Positions 7,318-15,183 of a DNA stretch of 17,987 nucleotides are shown here, piece by piece (position 1 is the first letter of the stretch; each line of letters opens with the position of its first letter). The DNA comes from an uncultured Clostridia bacterium (GTDB lineage Bacteria; Bacillota; Clostridia; TANB77; CAG-508). A program made the translations under genes and the position numbers. The notes beneath the pieces were generated by a model. That model worked only from the letters and a program-made list of their open reading frames with translations, was not told the origin of the DNA and searched no databases. Location: NCBI GenBank assembly GCA_944390615.1, contig CALXRJ010000061.1, positions 1 to 17,987 of the forward strand, given 5' to 3'.

Positions 7318-7739
7318 GAATTTTAAGCATTGATTATGGAGAAGCAAGATGTGGTTTTGCCATTACAGATGAACTAGGCATAACAGCCCAAGGGCTAGAA
7401 ACTATTCATTCACAAGGAAATGACAAAATCATATTAAAAAAAATTGATGAATTATTAGAAACTTATCCAATAGATACCATTGTTGTAGGCATGCCATATC
7501 ATATGAATGGTACAAAATCAGAAAGGGCCAACTTAACAGAAAAATTTATACACAAACTAAAATGCAAATACAATAAAATAAAAATTGACTTCATAGATGA
7601 AAGACTTACAACTGTTGCCGCCCATAAAACAATGAACTTTTTAAATGTAAATAAGCATAAAAAAAGAAATATCGTAGATACTATATCTGCAGTCTATATT
7701 TTGGAAACTTATATGGAAAGACAAAAAAATTTAAAATAA
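7314..7739 (+). CDS. ruvX: Putative Holliday junction resolvase RuvX (YqgF family)
   Basis: 141 residues, normal for the family, which has an RNase H fold and is implicated in Holliday junction resolution and in pre-16S rRNA 5' maturation. Landmarks: MRILSIDYGEARCGFAITD with the catalytic Asp at 7, VVGMPYHMNGTKSERA around residue 60, IDFIDERLTT with E96, and D122 near the C-terminus. These are the expected acidic metal ligands. It overlaps ireB by four bases and is followed, 46 bases later, by a DUF1292 gene; the ireB-ruvX-DUF1292 order is a common Firmicutes arrangement. No anomalies seen. Confidence 0.94.
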   Translation: MRILSIDYGEARCGFAITDELGITAQGLETIHSQGNDKIILKKIDELLETYPIDTIVVGMPYHMNGTKSERANLTEKFIHKLKCKYNKIKIDFIDERLTTVAAHKTMNFLNVNKHKKRNIVDTISAVYILETYMERQKNLK

Positions 7740-7785
7740 AAAAGTTTTTAAAATTTACCATAATAAAAATTGAAAGGAGAAAAAA

Positions 7786-8103
7786 ATGGAAGAAAATTTT
7801 GATGGAGAAGAAGAATTAGATAATATCATAACATTAAATGACGAAGATGGCAATGAGGTTAAATTTGAATTCTTAGATTTAGTAGAACTTGACAATGAAC
7901 AATATGTGGTATTATTACCAGTACTAGAAGAAGGAGAAGAAGATGACGGGGAAGTAGTCATTCTAAAAATAGAAGACACAGATGATGACGCAGAAGAAGA
8001 ATCCTATATTAGTGTGGATAATGAAGAAACTTTAATGAAAGTATTTAATATTTTCAAAGAAAAATTTAAAGATGAATTTGACTTCGTGGACACCGATGAG
8101 TAA
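7786..8103 (+). CDS. DUF1292 (YrzB-like) acidic protein
   Basis: 105 residues and very acidic, matching the DUF1292 family in position and sequence: NIITLNDEDGNEVKFEFLDL, then ELDNEQYVVLLPV, GEVVILKIED and the closing IFKEKFKDEFDFVDTDE. Function is unknown. Cytoplasmic, with no signal or membrane segment. GAAAGGAGA about seven bases upstream supports the ATG. It is the last gene before the terminator at 8117-8149 and so closes the operon that begins at 3142. Confidence 0.9.
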   Translation: MEENFDGEEELDNIITLNDEDGNEVKFEFLDLVELDNEQYVVLLPVLEEGEEDDGEVVILKIEDTDDDAEEESYISVDNEETLMKVFNIFKEKFKDEFDFVDTDE

Positions 8104-8116
8104 TGGAATGATGATT

Positions 8117-8149
8117 GGGGCGACAATAAAATGTTGCCCTCGTTTTTTT
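8117..8149 (+). terminator. Rho-independent terminator of the 3142-8103 operon
   Basis: GGGCGACA (8118-8125) pairs with TGTTGCCC (8132-8139), with one G-U pair and a six-base loop, extendable by another G-U pair at 8117/8140. Seven T residues follow (8143-8149). Confidence 0.9.
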
Positions 8150-8171
8150 AGAAAAATAAAAGCAAAAAAGT

Positions 8172-8211
8172 TTAAAAGTAAAAATCTATTTTAAAATAGA
8201 GCAACTTTTAA
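8172..8211. promoter_or_regulatory. Nested dyad symmetry upstream of the 8239 gene
   Basis: Outer arms TTAAAAGT (8172-8179) and ACTTTTAA (8204-8211) enclose the perfect 14-base palindrome CTATTTTAAAATAG (8186-8199). It lies 27 bases before the next start codon, in the promoter/leader region. It could be a repressor site or an AT-rich RNA hairpin. No convincing -35/-10 pair is visible here, so the role is open. Confidence 0.4.
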
Positions 8212-8238
8212 TATAAGAAGAAAGGGAAGTGTTTTAAA

Positions 8239-8721
8239 ATGAAAAGTTTATCATCTTGGCTACTTGTCATGTTTATGTTTATGTTTTGGGTATTTAGAGT
8301 AGTTGTAGCCTTTCAAGCTCAATATGAAAGAGATTTTGGAGGATTTATTGCCTTTAATTTTACAATAGAAGTAATTTTACTATTTGTTGTCATATTATGT
8401 ATGATTTTAGTTTTAAGAAGACAACTATTAGGTGGAATCCTATACATGGTGGCCTATGGCTATTATTTTGGTGGATACATATTAAACAATGCCTTACCAA
8501 TGGTATTAGAAGGAGAAGCATTACCTATGAGTATTTTACAAAACACAATGGTTGCAGCAGTGGCATTAGTCATAGCAATTTGTGTTTTATTTGATTTAAT
8601 AGTAGCCAGAGTAAGAAGAAGAGATCCAAAAGATAAGAAAACAGATTGGTTTTTCCAAAATGAACAATATGATCGAAAATATGATGAAAGAGCAGATAGA
8701 AATCAATATCGAAATTATTAA
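8239..8721 (+). CDS. Multi-pass membrane protein of unknown function
   Basis: 160 residues, not recognised. Four membrane helices can be seen, at about 6-26, 40-60, 66-88 and 98-124, with a short outside loop (FQAQYERDFGG) after the first. They are followed by a highly charged cytoplasmic tail (VARVRRRDPKDKKTD, then QNEQYDRKYDERADRNQYRNY) that is rich in Arg, Asp and Tyr. AAAGGGAAG about ten bases upstream supports the ATG at 8239. It starts a new transcription unit after the terminator at 8149. The next gene, a large acidic Tyr-rich protein, follows within 91 bases and may be its partner. No enzyme motif is present. Confidence 0.75.
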   Translation: MKSLSSWLLVMFMFMFWVFRVVVAFQAQYERDFGGFIAFNFTIEVILLFVVILCMILVLRRQLLGGILYMVAYGYYFGGYILNNALPMVLEGEALPMSILQNTMVAAVALVIAICVLFDLIVARVRRRDPKDKKTDWFFQNEQYDRKYDERADRNQYRNY

Positions 8722-8776
8722 AAAAATAGATAACAGGAAGATAGTTGGAAAGAAAATTCTTTTATAACTATGTGTG

Positions 8777-8798
8777 CCTTTGAGCGAAGCGAGAAAGG
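8777..8798 (+). promoter_or_regulatory. Small hairpin that could mask the ribosome binding site of the 8812 gene
   Basis: CCTTT (8777-8781) is complementary to AAAGG (8794-8798), with GC-GAA-GC pairing inside (8784-8790). AAAGGA is the only plausible Shine-Dalgarno sequence for this gene. The stem is short, so any regulatory effect is speculative. Confidence 0.25.
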
Positions 8799-8811
8799 AA
8801 TGGAATTTAAA

Positions 8812-10644
8812 ATGGAAAAAGAAGATTTTAATTGGGAGACAATAACTTTAAAAGAATTTGCCGAACTAAGAGAAAGAGTAAATGAGGTATACGATCAAGC
8901 CAAAAGTACATATATTGGTGCCGAAAAGTATCAATGGGGCTGGAAAGAAACAGATGTAACCAGGATTAATTATTGGCAATTATCTTTTCATGGAAAAACA
9001 GCTGATTATGTAGAATTTAAATATATGCCCGATGAATGGCGCGATTTTTTACGCCTAAGAGCTATAGAAAAAGTGTCTAATATATTTGATAAAATATCTC
9101 CATTTGAATATATACAACTATTATCTTACTATATGACTATTTTTCCAGAAGTTATAAAACCAAAATATGTAGAAGTGAAAACAGAGTTGGCAACCTATCA
9201 TGTCAAGATTAGCATATCAGAAGTCGAAGATAAAACAATAGAGGCATTACAAAAATATCTGCCAAGTGATTACCAAATATCAAATGAAATAAAAGAAGTT
9301 ATGAAAGAGCAAAAAGAATTGGTAAGTAAATTAGATTTGGATCATTTCACTTCAGAAGATTGGGGAAAATTAATTTTACCAAAAGATTGGACCGAATACA
9401 AAAAAATAGTTGATTGTTTTAAACTAAACTATACAAGAGCAAAAAAATTAATTACAAGTGAACAAATAAAAATTTTCAATAAAGCGATAGAATTTGACTA
9501 TGAAAATTATGAACAGCAACCACCTATTTTATTAGCAAGAATTATGAGTGAAGAGGAATTAAATCATTTTAAAGAAACGGGATTGGTTGCTCCTTACCAA
9601 GTGGATGTGATACGATTATGGGATAAAAATAATGCCGGCAACGAAAATGCCTATACTTTTATGGCTATGAATAATAGAAAAAATGCACTATTAAATTTTT
9701 CGTCTGTATGTCCATTTCTCATGAATCATTATGATGAAAAAGAGGATTATCATATCGATGAAACAGAAGAAAAAACAGAACAAGATAGTACTAAGCAACT
9801 ACATCTAGTTTTTTTTACAACAGATAGGATAAAAGATGAAATGATCTATGAAGGTCAATATCAAGGTATGGAACCAGAAAGTTCTCTGGATGATAAAGAC
9901 ATCTATGGAAGAAATATTTCTAAAGAAGTAGCAGTTCCCTATTATCATAAAAAAGGTTTTAACATTACCAAAGAATATTCTTTTACTTTGGACAACATGG
10001 TGGAAAGTGTGGCAAAAGCCTTTTTAGAAACAGGTTTAATAGAAAATGATAAAATAGAAGAAAATACTACTACAAGCATATATCCCGATTTTGAAAAGTT
10101 TGTACAAGATACTGAAATGAAAGACGCATCTATAGTAGATAAAATCCAATCATTTATACAAGCTTCTCAATGGAATCCAGACTATTTTGATAAAATGGAA
10201 AATCGTGATCAAGAAATAAGGTTATTTGTAGATACGATTAGAAAAAAATATCATTTAGATGAAATCGATCAATTAATCCTAGAAAGTGAGATAATCCAAA
10301 AAGTTGATAACTGGCATCTCATGGAGCCTGAACGTATGTATGATGAAGAGTACGATTATGATGACTATGAATATGATTATGGTTACGACTATGACGACGA
10401 ATATGATGAGTATGACTTGAATGATGAACATGATGATGAAGAGAAGGAAGATAGCGAAAAGAAGAAAGAAAATGAAATTGATGAAGAAGAAAACGATGAA
10501 AGTGAATTTGTTAAAAAAAGTGCACTAGCAGAAGCAGAAGATGTCGTTACTTATGACCAAATCATTGCTCAGCAGCAACAAATTGTAGCTGAAAATGAAA
10601 AACAAGAAGAAGAAAAAACAGATTTTGAAAATTATCCCAAATAA
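8812..10644 (+). CDS. Large conserved-looking protein of unknown function with an Asp/Tyr/Glu-rich C-terminal tract
   Basis: 610 residues from the ATG at 8812. In-frame ATGs at 8770 and 8800 also exist; 8812 is preferred because AAAGGA (8794-8799) precedes it by twelve bases, nothing useful precedes 8770, and the site abuts 8800. No signal peptide or membrane helix. Residues 1-500 look globular, mixed alpha/beta and Trp/Tyr-rich (WETITLKEFAELRERVNEVY near the start; PPILLARIMSEEELNHFKE mid-protein), with no motif I recognise. Residues about 510-590 are low complexity: first Tyr and Asp alternating (YDEEYDYDDYEYDYGYDY, from 510), then Glu, Asp and Lys. The end holds a Gln-rich helix. The following gene is 25 bases away. 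This could be a scaffold or a metal- or cation-binding surface; no function is assigned. Confidence 0.75.
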   Translation: MEKEDFNWETITLKEFAELRERVNEVYDQAKSTYIGAEKYQWGWKETDVTRINYWQLSFHGKTADYVEFKYMPDEWRDFLRLRAIEKVSNIFDKISPFEYIQLLSYYMTIFPEVIKPKYVEVKTELATYHVKISISEVEDKTIEALQKYLPSDYQISNEIKEVMKEQKELVSKLDLDHFTSEDWGKLILPKDWTEYKKIVDCFKLNYTRAKKLITSEQIKIFNKAIEFDYENYEQQPPILLARIMSEEELNHFKETGLVAPYQVDVIRLWDKNNAGNENAYTFMAMNNRKNALLNFSSVCPFLMNHYDEKEDYHIDETEEKTEQDSTKQLHLVFFTTDRIKDEMIYEGQYQGMEPESSLDDKDIYGRNISKEVAVPYYHKKGFNITKEYSFTLDNMVESVAKAFLETGLIENDKIEENTTTSIYPDFEKFVQDTEMKDASIVDKIQSFIQASQWNPDYFDKMENRDQEIRLFVDTIRKKYHLDEIDQLILESEIIQKVDNWHLMEPERMYDEEYDYDDYEYDYGYDYDDEYDEYDLNDEHDDEEKEDSEKKKENEIDEEENDESEFVKKSALAEAEDVVTYDQIIAQQQQIVAENEKQEEEKTDFENYPK

Positions 10645-10669
10645 AAAATAAAAGGAGGCAGGAAATAGC

Positions 10670-11122
10670 ATGAGTATCTCAATGGCTACAAGACAAGCAT
10701 ATGCAGAAATAGATAATTTTATTGGTTTATTAGACCAAAAAGACCAAAATAAAATTCCAATGAAATTAAGAGAATATTTTAAAAGAGAAAAAGATTATCA
10801 TTATACCAAAAAAATTAATCCAAAGGAATCGATTAAAAAGCAGAATTTAAAAACGGAAACATTGGCTTTAATTGCTATGTTAAATTTACAATATTGGTGT
10901 GAAGATGAAAAGGAAAAAGAAAGATTGAAAAAGCGTTATATACTAAACGGGAAGAGAAATCAAGAAGAATTAAAACAAAAATATAAGATAGATAATTTAT
11001 TTGAAAAAAATAGATTAAAAAGTGCAGAGCAACCTTTGACAAATCAAGTAGCCATAGTAGATTATAAAATGTCTTTGTTTAAAAAAATAATAAATAAAAT
11101 CAAAAAATTTTTTAAATCTTAA
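10670..11122 (+). CDS. Small basic protein of unknown function, recurrent in Clostridia
   Basis: 150 residues. The first 100 resemble an unnamed family I associate with low-GC Clostridia: QAYAEIDNFIGLLDQKDQNK, then IPMKLREYFKREKDYHY, INPKE...QNLKTETLALIAMLNLQYW. Mostly helical, cytoplasmic and strongly basic toward the C-terminus, which ends in an amphipathic run of Lys, Phe and Ile (KKIINKIKKFFKS) that might touch membrane or nucleic acid. AAAGGAGG lies upstream with about eleven bases of spacing to the ATG. It is the last gene of the 8239-11122 group and ends 12 bases before a hairpin. Function unknown. Confidence 0.75.
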   Translation: MSISMATRQAYAEIDNFIGLLDQKDQNKIPMKLREYFKREKDYHYTKKINPKESIKKQNLKTETLALIAMLNLQYWCEDEKEKERLKKRYILNGKRNQEELKQKYKIDNLFEKNRLKSAEQPLTNQVAIVDYKMSLFKKIINKIKKFFKS

Positions 11123-11134
11123 TGGAAAAGTTAG

Positions 11135-11171
11135 TAGCCATTGAAACCGATTTTTTCGGTTCCAATGGCTA
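11135..11171. terminator. Hairpin between convergent genes, probable bidirectional terminator
   Basis: TAGCCATTG (11135-11143) pairs with CAATGGCTA (11163-11171) and AACCGA (11145-11150) with TCGGTT (11156-11161), separated by one A-C mismatch and a five-T loop. It lies between a + strand stop at 11122 and a - strand stop at 11181. The flanking T-runs are short on both sides, so termination strength is uncertain. Confidence 0.7.
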
Positions 11172-11180
11172 TTCTTAAAA

Positions 11181-13793
11181 TTAAATCCATTCGCCATATT
11201 TCCTAATATAAATCTTTTTCGCCATCAAGGCAACCAAACAATAAACAAATGTTACAGCAAAGATTAAAAAGATATATTGACTAGCAATTGGTACTAAACC
11301 TATCATAGCACCTAAACCTGTAAAAGGAACAACTAAACCTACCATAATGAGTAAAATAGAGGAAATGTAAACAGCAATATGGGCATTACTTTGGACAAAT
11401 GGTATTTTGGAAGTTCGAATAATATGCATACCAATCAAGTTAGAAACAATACTATAACTAAACCAAATCGTTTGAAATGTTGCAGCATCTCTAACATGGA
11501 AGAAAACCCAAAGTGAGATAAACACAACAATATCAAATATAGAACTAACTGGTCCCATAAATAGCATAAAGTGTTTCAAACTTTTTATATCCAATTTTTT
11601 AGGCTTTTGTAAAGATTCTTTATCTACATGGTCAAAAGGTAAAGTCATTTGACCAAAGTCATAAAGTAGACCTTCTACAAGTAATTGAATTGGTGTTTCT
11701 GGTAAAAAAGGAAGAAAAGCACTTGCCAGAATAACAGAAACCACTTCTCCAAAGTTAAAACTGGTAGAAAGTTTAATATATTTCATTAAATTAACAAAAG
11801 TACGTCTTCCCTCAGTTACACCATCTAATAAAACATTTAAATCTTTTTCAAGAAGGATAATATCTGCCGATTCTTTGGCAATATCAACAGCAGTATCTAC
11901 CGATACGCCAACATCGGAATTGGTAAGAGAAGGGCTATCGTTAATGCCATCTCCCATATAGCCAACTACATTTCCAGCTTCTTTTAAAATTCTTACAATT
12001 CTAGCTTTTTGTATAGGAGAAAGTTTTACAAATATGTTATTTTTCTTTAAAATTCGAAGCATTGCAGCATCTGATAATTTATCAACTTCATTACCAGTAA
12101 TAATTCCTTTAGATTGGATTCCAACTCTATCACAAATACACTTTGTTACTTCTGCATTATCTCCAGTTAAAACTATTACTCTAATACCCGCTTTATTTAG
12201 TTTTTTAACAGATTCTTTAGCACTTTCTTTTGGTGGATCAAGAAAACCAATAAATCCGGTTAATACCATATTTTTTTCATCAGATATATCAAAAGGTGAA
12301 TTATGGTCATTAACATCTTTTCTACATACTGCAATAACCCTTAGACCATCAGAATTTAATTTTTTACTTATTTGTTTAATATTTTCTTTAATTGTATTTG
12401 TTATAGGATATAGGTTATTTTTATCTTCTACCATTGTACACATATTTAAAATTTCCTCAACAGCACCTTTAGTTATCATATAACAAGAATTGTCATTTTC
12501 TTTAACTACTACAGTTAAACATCTACGAGTAAAATCAAAAGGAATCTCATCAATTTTTTTGATATCTTTAGTTATTTCTGCCATATTATATTCTAGGCCA
12601 CGTTTTATTACAGCATCATCAATATTACCTTTTAGGCCAGTTTGGAAAGAAGCATTCAAAAAAGCATATTTTAGAACATTCAAATCTTCTTTTCCATATA
12701 TGTCCAAATATTTTTCAAGAACAATTTTGTCCTCTGTCAATGTGCCTGTTTTATCAGTACATAAAATATTCATGGCACCAAAATTCTGGATGGAATCTAA
12801 TTTCTTTACTATTGTTTTCTTTTTTGACATCTTTATTGCGCCTTTAGATAAACAAGATGATAAGATGACAGGTAATAGTAAAGGGGTAATAGTAATTGCA
12901 ATTGCAACTGCAAATGTAAATGCAGTAACTACAGAATGTTTCCAAGCATTAAGAATAAATACAATTGGTATTAAAACTATCATAAATTTGACAAGTAATT
13001 TACTTATACCTTCAATGTCTTTTTGAAAAGCAGTTTTTGGTTTTACATTGTTTATATTGTGAGCAATTTTACCAAAATATGTCGAATCTCCCGTTTTTAT
13101 AACTACTGCTGTTGCACTACCTGATATTACATTTGTTCCCATAAAGCATATAGTATCTAAATCAGAAATACTATCTAAATCTTCAGGTTTTATTTCAGAA
13201 TTTGTAAGTTTTCTTACTGCATCAGACTCACCAGTTAATGCTGATTGACCAACATATAAGTCTTTTGATTCGATAATTCTTAAATCGGCTGGTATCATAC
13301 TTCCAGCAGATAATTTTACAATATCTCCAATTGTAACTTCTTTAATTGGAATTGTAATTTCTTTTTTATCTCTGATTACAGTACAGGTTGTAGCAACAAG
13401 TTCTTTTAATTTTTCAGCGGCTTTATTTGATCTAAATTCTTCAAAAAAATCTAATAAAGTGCTTGCAATAATTAATATTCCGATAACAGTAATATTTGCG
13501 TAGCTTGGAGTTTCAGGTAAAATTATATCAGTATAAATTAATATTAAAACGATACCTAACAAAATACTGTTAAATGGACTAAACAGACTTTCAAAAAAAT
13601 AGTTATACCATTTTTTGGGCTTATTTTGACTAACTTCATTTAAACCATATTTTGATATTTTACTAGATGCTTCTTCTGAAGATAATCCTTCCTTTTTTAC
13701 ATGGTATTGTTTAATAAATTCGTCTTGAGTTAATAGACATTCATTTGAGTATGCTTTTGCTACATCAAAATCTTCTTTTGTATTTTTTTGCAT
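11181..13793 (-). CDS. P-type ATPase of the magnesium-importing (P3B, MgtA-like) family
   Basis: 870 residues, full length. The actuator-domain TGES is at 187-190, the phosphorylation motif DKTGTLT begins at D347, TGDNAEV is in the P domain, and GDGINDS is at 614-620. The family markers of Mg2+ importers are strong: VKKLDSIQNFGAMNILCTDK, LLYDFGQMTLPFDHVD, FMLFMGPVSSIFD and IIRTSKIPFVQS. About ten membrane helices. Two positions are odd: the TM4 motif is TPLLLP (303-308) where MgtA has TPEMLP, and GLLYD (708-712) stands where MgtA has NLLYD. Both replaced residues are candidate ion ligands, so selectivity may differ. The start is supported by GGAGATG eight bases upstream and an extended -10. 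No long leader or M-box riboswitch precedes it. It ends in the convergent terminator and is divergent from the GntR gene. Confidence 0.88.
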   Translation of the reverse strand: MQKNTKEDFDVAKAYSNECLLTQDEFIKQYHVKKEGLSSEEASSKISKYGLNEVSQNKPKKWYNYFFESLFSPFNSILLGIVLILIYTDIILPETPSYANITVIGILIIASTLLDFFEEFRSNKAAEKLKELVATTCTVIRDKKEITIPIKEVTIGDIVKLSAGSMIPADLRIIESKDLYVGQSALTGESDAVRKLTNSEIKPEDLDSISDLDTICFMGTNVISGSATAVVIKTGDSTYFGKIAHNINNVKPKTAFQKDIEGISKLLVKFMIVLIPIVFILNAWKHSVVTAFTFAVAIAITITPLLLPVILSSCLSKGAIKMSKKKTIVKKLDSIQNFGAMNILCTDKTGTLTEDKIVLEKYLDIYGKEDLNVLKYAFLNASFQTGLKGNIDDAVIKRGLEYNMAEITKDIKKIDEIPFDFTRRCLTVVVKENDNSCYMITKGAVEEILNMCTMVEDKNNLYPITNTIKENIKQISKKLNSDGLRVIAVCRKDVNDHNSPFDISDEKNMVLTGFIGFLDPPKESAKESVKKLNKAGIRVIVLTGDNAEVTKCICDRVGIQSKGIITGNEVDKLSDAAMLRILKKNNIFVKLSPIQKARIVRILKEAGNVVGYMGDGINDSPSLTNSDVGVSVDTAVDIAKESADIILLEKDLNVLLDGVTEGRRTFVNLMKYIKLSTSFNFGEVVSVILASAFLPFLPETPIQLLVEGLLYDFGQMTLPFDHVDKESLQKPKKLDIKSLKHFMLFMGPVSSIFDIVVFISLWVFFHVRDAATFQTIWFSYSIVSNLIGMHIIRTSKIPFVQSNAHIAVYISSILLIMVGLVVPFTGLGAMIGLVPIASQYIFLIFAVTFVYCLVALMAKKIYIRKYGEWI

Positions 13794-13831
13794 ATGTTCA
13801 TCTCCATTCTATTCATTTATTTTACTTTATA

Positions 13832-13840
13832 ATTATACCA
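13832..13840 (-). promoter_or_regulatory. Extended -10 promoter of the P-type ATPase gene
   Basis: Read on the - strand, TGG-TATAAT forms an extended -10 element. The -35 region is poor (CTTTTA at a 17-base spacing), as is usual for this promoter type. The start would be about 30 bases before the start codon. Confidence 0.5.
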
Positions 13841-13888
13841 CTACAAAATAAAAATAAAAGCAAAATGAAAAATTTTTTAAAAAAGATA

Positions 13889-13916
13889 TTGACATTCTGT
13901 TATATACTGTTATAAT
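13889..13916 (+). promoter_or_regulatory. Promoter of the gntR-ABC operon
   Basis: TTGACA (13889-13894), a 16-base spacer and TATAAT (13911-13916). It is covered by the CTGTTATA repeats, which fits repression by the adjacent regulator. Confidence 0.75.
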
Positions 13917-13930
13917 ATGCATATAACAGT
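13897..13930. promoter_or_regulatory. Probable GntR/YtrA-type operator with three half-sites
   Basis: A perfect inverted repeat, ACTGTTATA (13906-13914) and TATAACAGT (13922-13930), separated by seven bases. A further direct CTGTTATA at 13897-13904 lies exactly ten bases, one helical turn, before the left arm. The sites span the spacer, -10 and transcription start, and end at the base before AAAGGAGG of the regulator gene. Confidence 0.75.
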
Positions 13931-13943
13931 AAAGGAGGAAAAT

Positions 13944-14324
13944 ATGGATATTATTATTAGTAATAGCAGTAGTAGTCCTATTTATGAACAGTTGAAAACA
14001 GCGATAAAACAAGCAATATTTAGTAATGAGTTAAAAGAAGAGGAAATGTTACCATCTGTTAGAATGCTTGCAAATGATTTGAAAATAAGTTTTTTAACAG
14101 TTAAAAAAGCATATGACGAGCTAGAAAAAGAGGGATTTATAAAAACTGTACAAGGAAAGGGAAGTTTTGTAACTCCTAAGAATTTAGATTTAATAAGAGA
14201 AGAAAAATTAAAAGAAATACAAAAATATATAGAACAAATATATAATATCTCAAAAACTTCTAACATCTCAAAAGAAGAAGTCATAGAACTTTTTAAAATA
14301 ATATTTGAAGGGGAGGATTTTTAA
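13944..14324 (+). CDS. GntR family (YtrA subfamily) transcriptional regulator
   Basis: 126 residues, the short form typical of YtrA regulators: an N-terminal winged helix-turn-helix (PIYEQLKTAIKQAIFSNELK, LPSVRMLANDLKIS, TVKKAYDELEKEGFIKTVQG, KGSFV) followed by a small helical dimerisation tail with no effector domain. YtrA-type repressors control neighbouring ABC transporters, often in response to cell-wall antibiotics. The start at 13944 follows AAAGGAGG (13931-13938) by five bases; an in-frame ATG at 13917 lies inside the operator and just after the -10 box, so it cannot be used. No spacer separates it from the ABC gene, whose ATG is the codon after its stop. Autorepression through the half-sites at 13897-13930 is inferred. 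Confidence 0.9.
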   Translation: MDIIISNSSSSPIYEQLKTAIKQAIFSNELKEEEMLPSVRMLANDLKISFLTVKKAYDELEKEGFIKTVQGKGSFVTPKNLDLIREEKLKEIQKYIEQIYNISKTSNISKEEVIELFKIIFEGEDF

Positions 14325-15182
14325 ATGGAAAATAATATAGAATTGCAGAATGTATCAAAAAAATATAAAGGATTCGAATTGAAAAATATAAATTTTAATC
14401 TACCAGAAGGATGTGTAGTGGGATTAATTGGAGAAAATGGTGCTGGTAAGACAACGACTATAAAAACAATATTAAATATCACTAAATTTGATGGAAATAT
14501 CAAAATTTTTAAAAAGGATAATAAAAAATCAGAAAAAGAAATAAAACAAGATTTAGGAATTGTATTGGATGATAGTTTTTTGTCTGAATATATGACAGCA
14601 AAAAGTATAAATTCTGTTATGAAAGATTTTTATAAGAATTGGGATGAAAGAAAATATTTTAATTATTTAAAACAATTTAATCTGCCTACTGATAAATTGA
14701 TAAAAGAATTTTCAAGTGGAATGAAAATGAAGTTAAAAATTGCAACAGCTATATCACATAATCCAAAGGTTTTGATTTTAGATGAACCAACAAGTGGATT
14801 AGATCCAATAGTTAGAAGTGAAATTTTAGATATTTTTAGAAAATATATAGAGGAAGATGAAAAAAGATCAATTTTACTATCAACACATATAACTACAGAT
14901 TTGGAACATATATCAGATTACATTATTTTTATAGATAATGGAAAAATGTTATTTAATCTACCTACATCTGATTTGTTAGAAAATTATGCAATAGTAAAAT
15001 GTAATGAAATAGATTTTAAGAAAATAAAAAAGGAAGATTATATATCATATAAAAAAGAAAAATATCAATATGAAATTTTGATAGACAATAGATATAAATT
15101 TAGTAAAAAATATGATGTATCTACAATAGATAAGGCTTCTATTGAAGATATTATGTTATTTTATATAAAGGGGGATAAATAG
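14325..15182 (+). CDS. ABC transporter ATP-binding protein
   Basis: 285 residues. Walker A GENGAGKTT (36-44), signature FSSGMKMK (129-136), Walker B VLILDE (149-154), D-loop SGLD (157-160) and the H-loop His at 188 are all present, so it should be an active ATPase. The usual Q-loop Gln is replaced in GIVLDDSF (79-86), as seen in some BcrA/YtrB-like proteins. The C-terminal 80 residues form the extension common in this class. It energises the permease encoded immediately downstream, with only one base between the genes. GGGGAGG precedes the ATG. Base composition is extremely AT-rich: a hand count of 15001-15060 gives 9 G/C of 60. The substrate is unknown; peptide antibiotic export or sensing is a family-level guess. 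Confidence 0.92.
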   Translation: MENNIELQNVSKKYKGFELKNINFNLPEGCVVGLIGENGAGKTTTIKTILNITKFDGNIKIFKKDNKKSEKEIKQDLGIVLDDSFLSEYMTAKSINSVMKDFYKNWDERKYFNYLKQFNLPTDKLIKEFSSGMKMKLKIATAISHNPKVLILDEPTSGLDPIVRSEILDIFRKYIEEDEKRSILLSTHITTDLEHISDYIIFIDNGKMLFNLPTSDLLENYAIVKCNEIDFKKIKKEDYISYKKEKYQYEILIDNRYKFSKKYDVSTIDKASIEDIMLFYIKGDK

Positions 15183-15183
15183 A

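Noticed and set aside
8782..8793. GAGCGAAGCGAG as a dispersed repeat
   Set aside because: It occurs once in the window, so no repeat family can be claimed from this sequence.
12034..13026. Two + strand open frames inside the P-type ATPase gene
   Set aside because: They are antisense shadows of a full-length, motif-complete ATPase on the - strand.
13794..13888. Magnesium (M-box) riboswitch before the P-type ATPase
   Set aside because: The extended -10 promoter leaves only about 30 bases of leader, far too short for this riboswitch, and no matching stems were seen.
13917..13943. Earlier ATG for the GntR regulator
   Set aside because: It lies directly after the -10 box and within the operator, and AAAGGAGG lies downstream of it.
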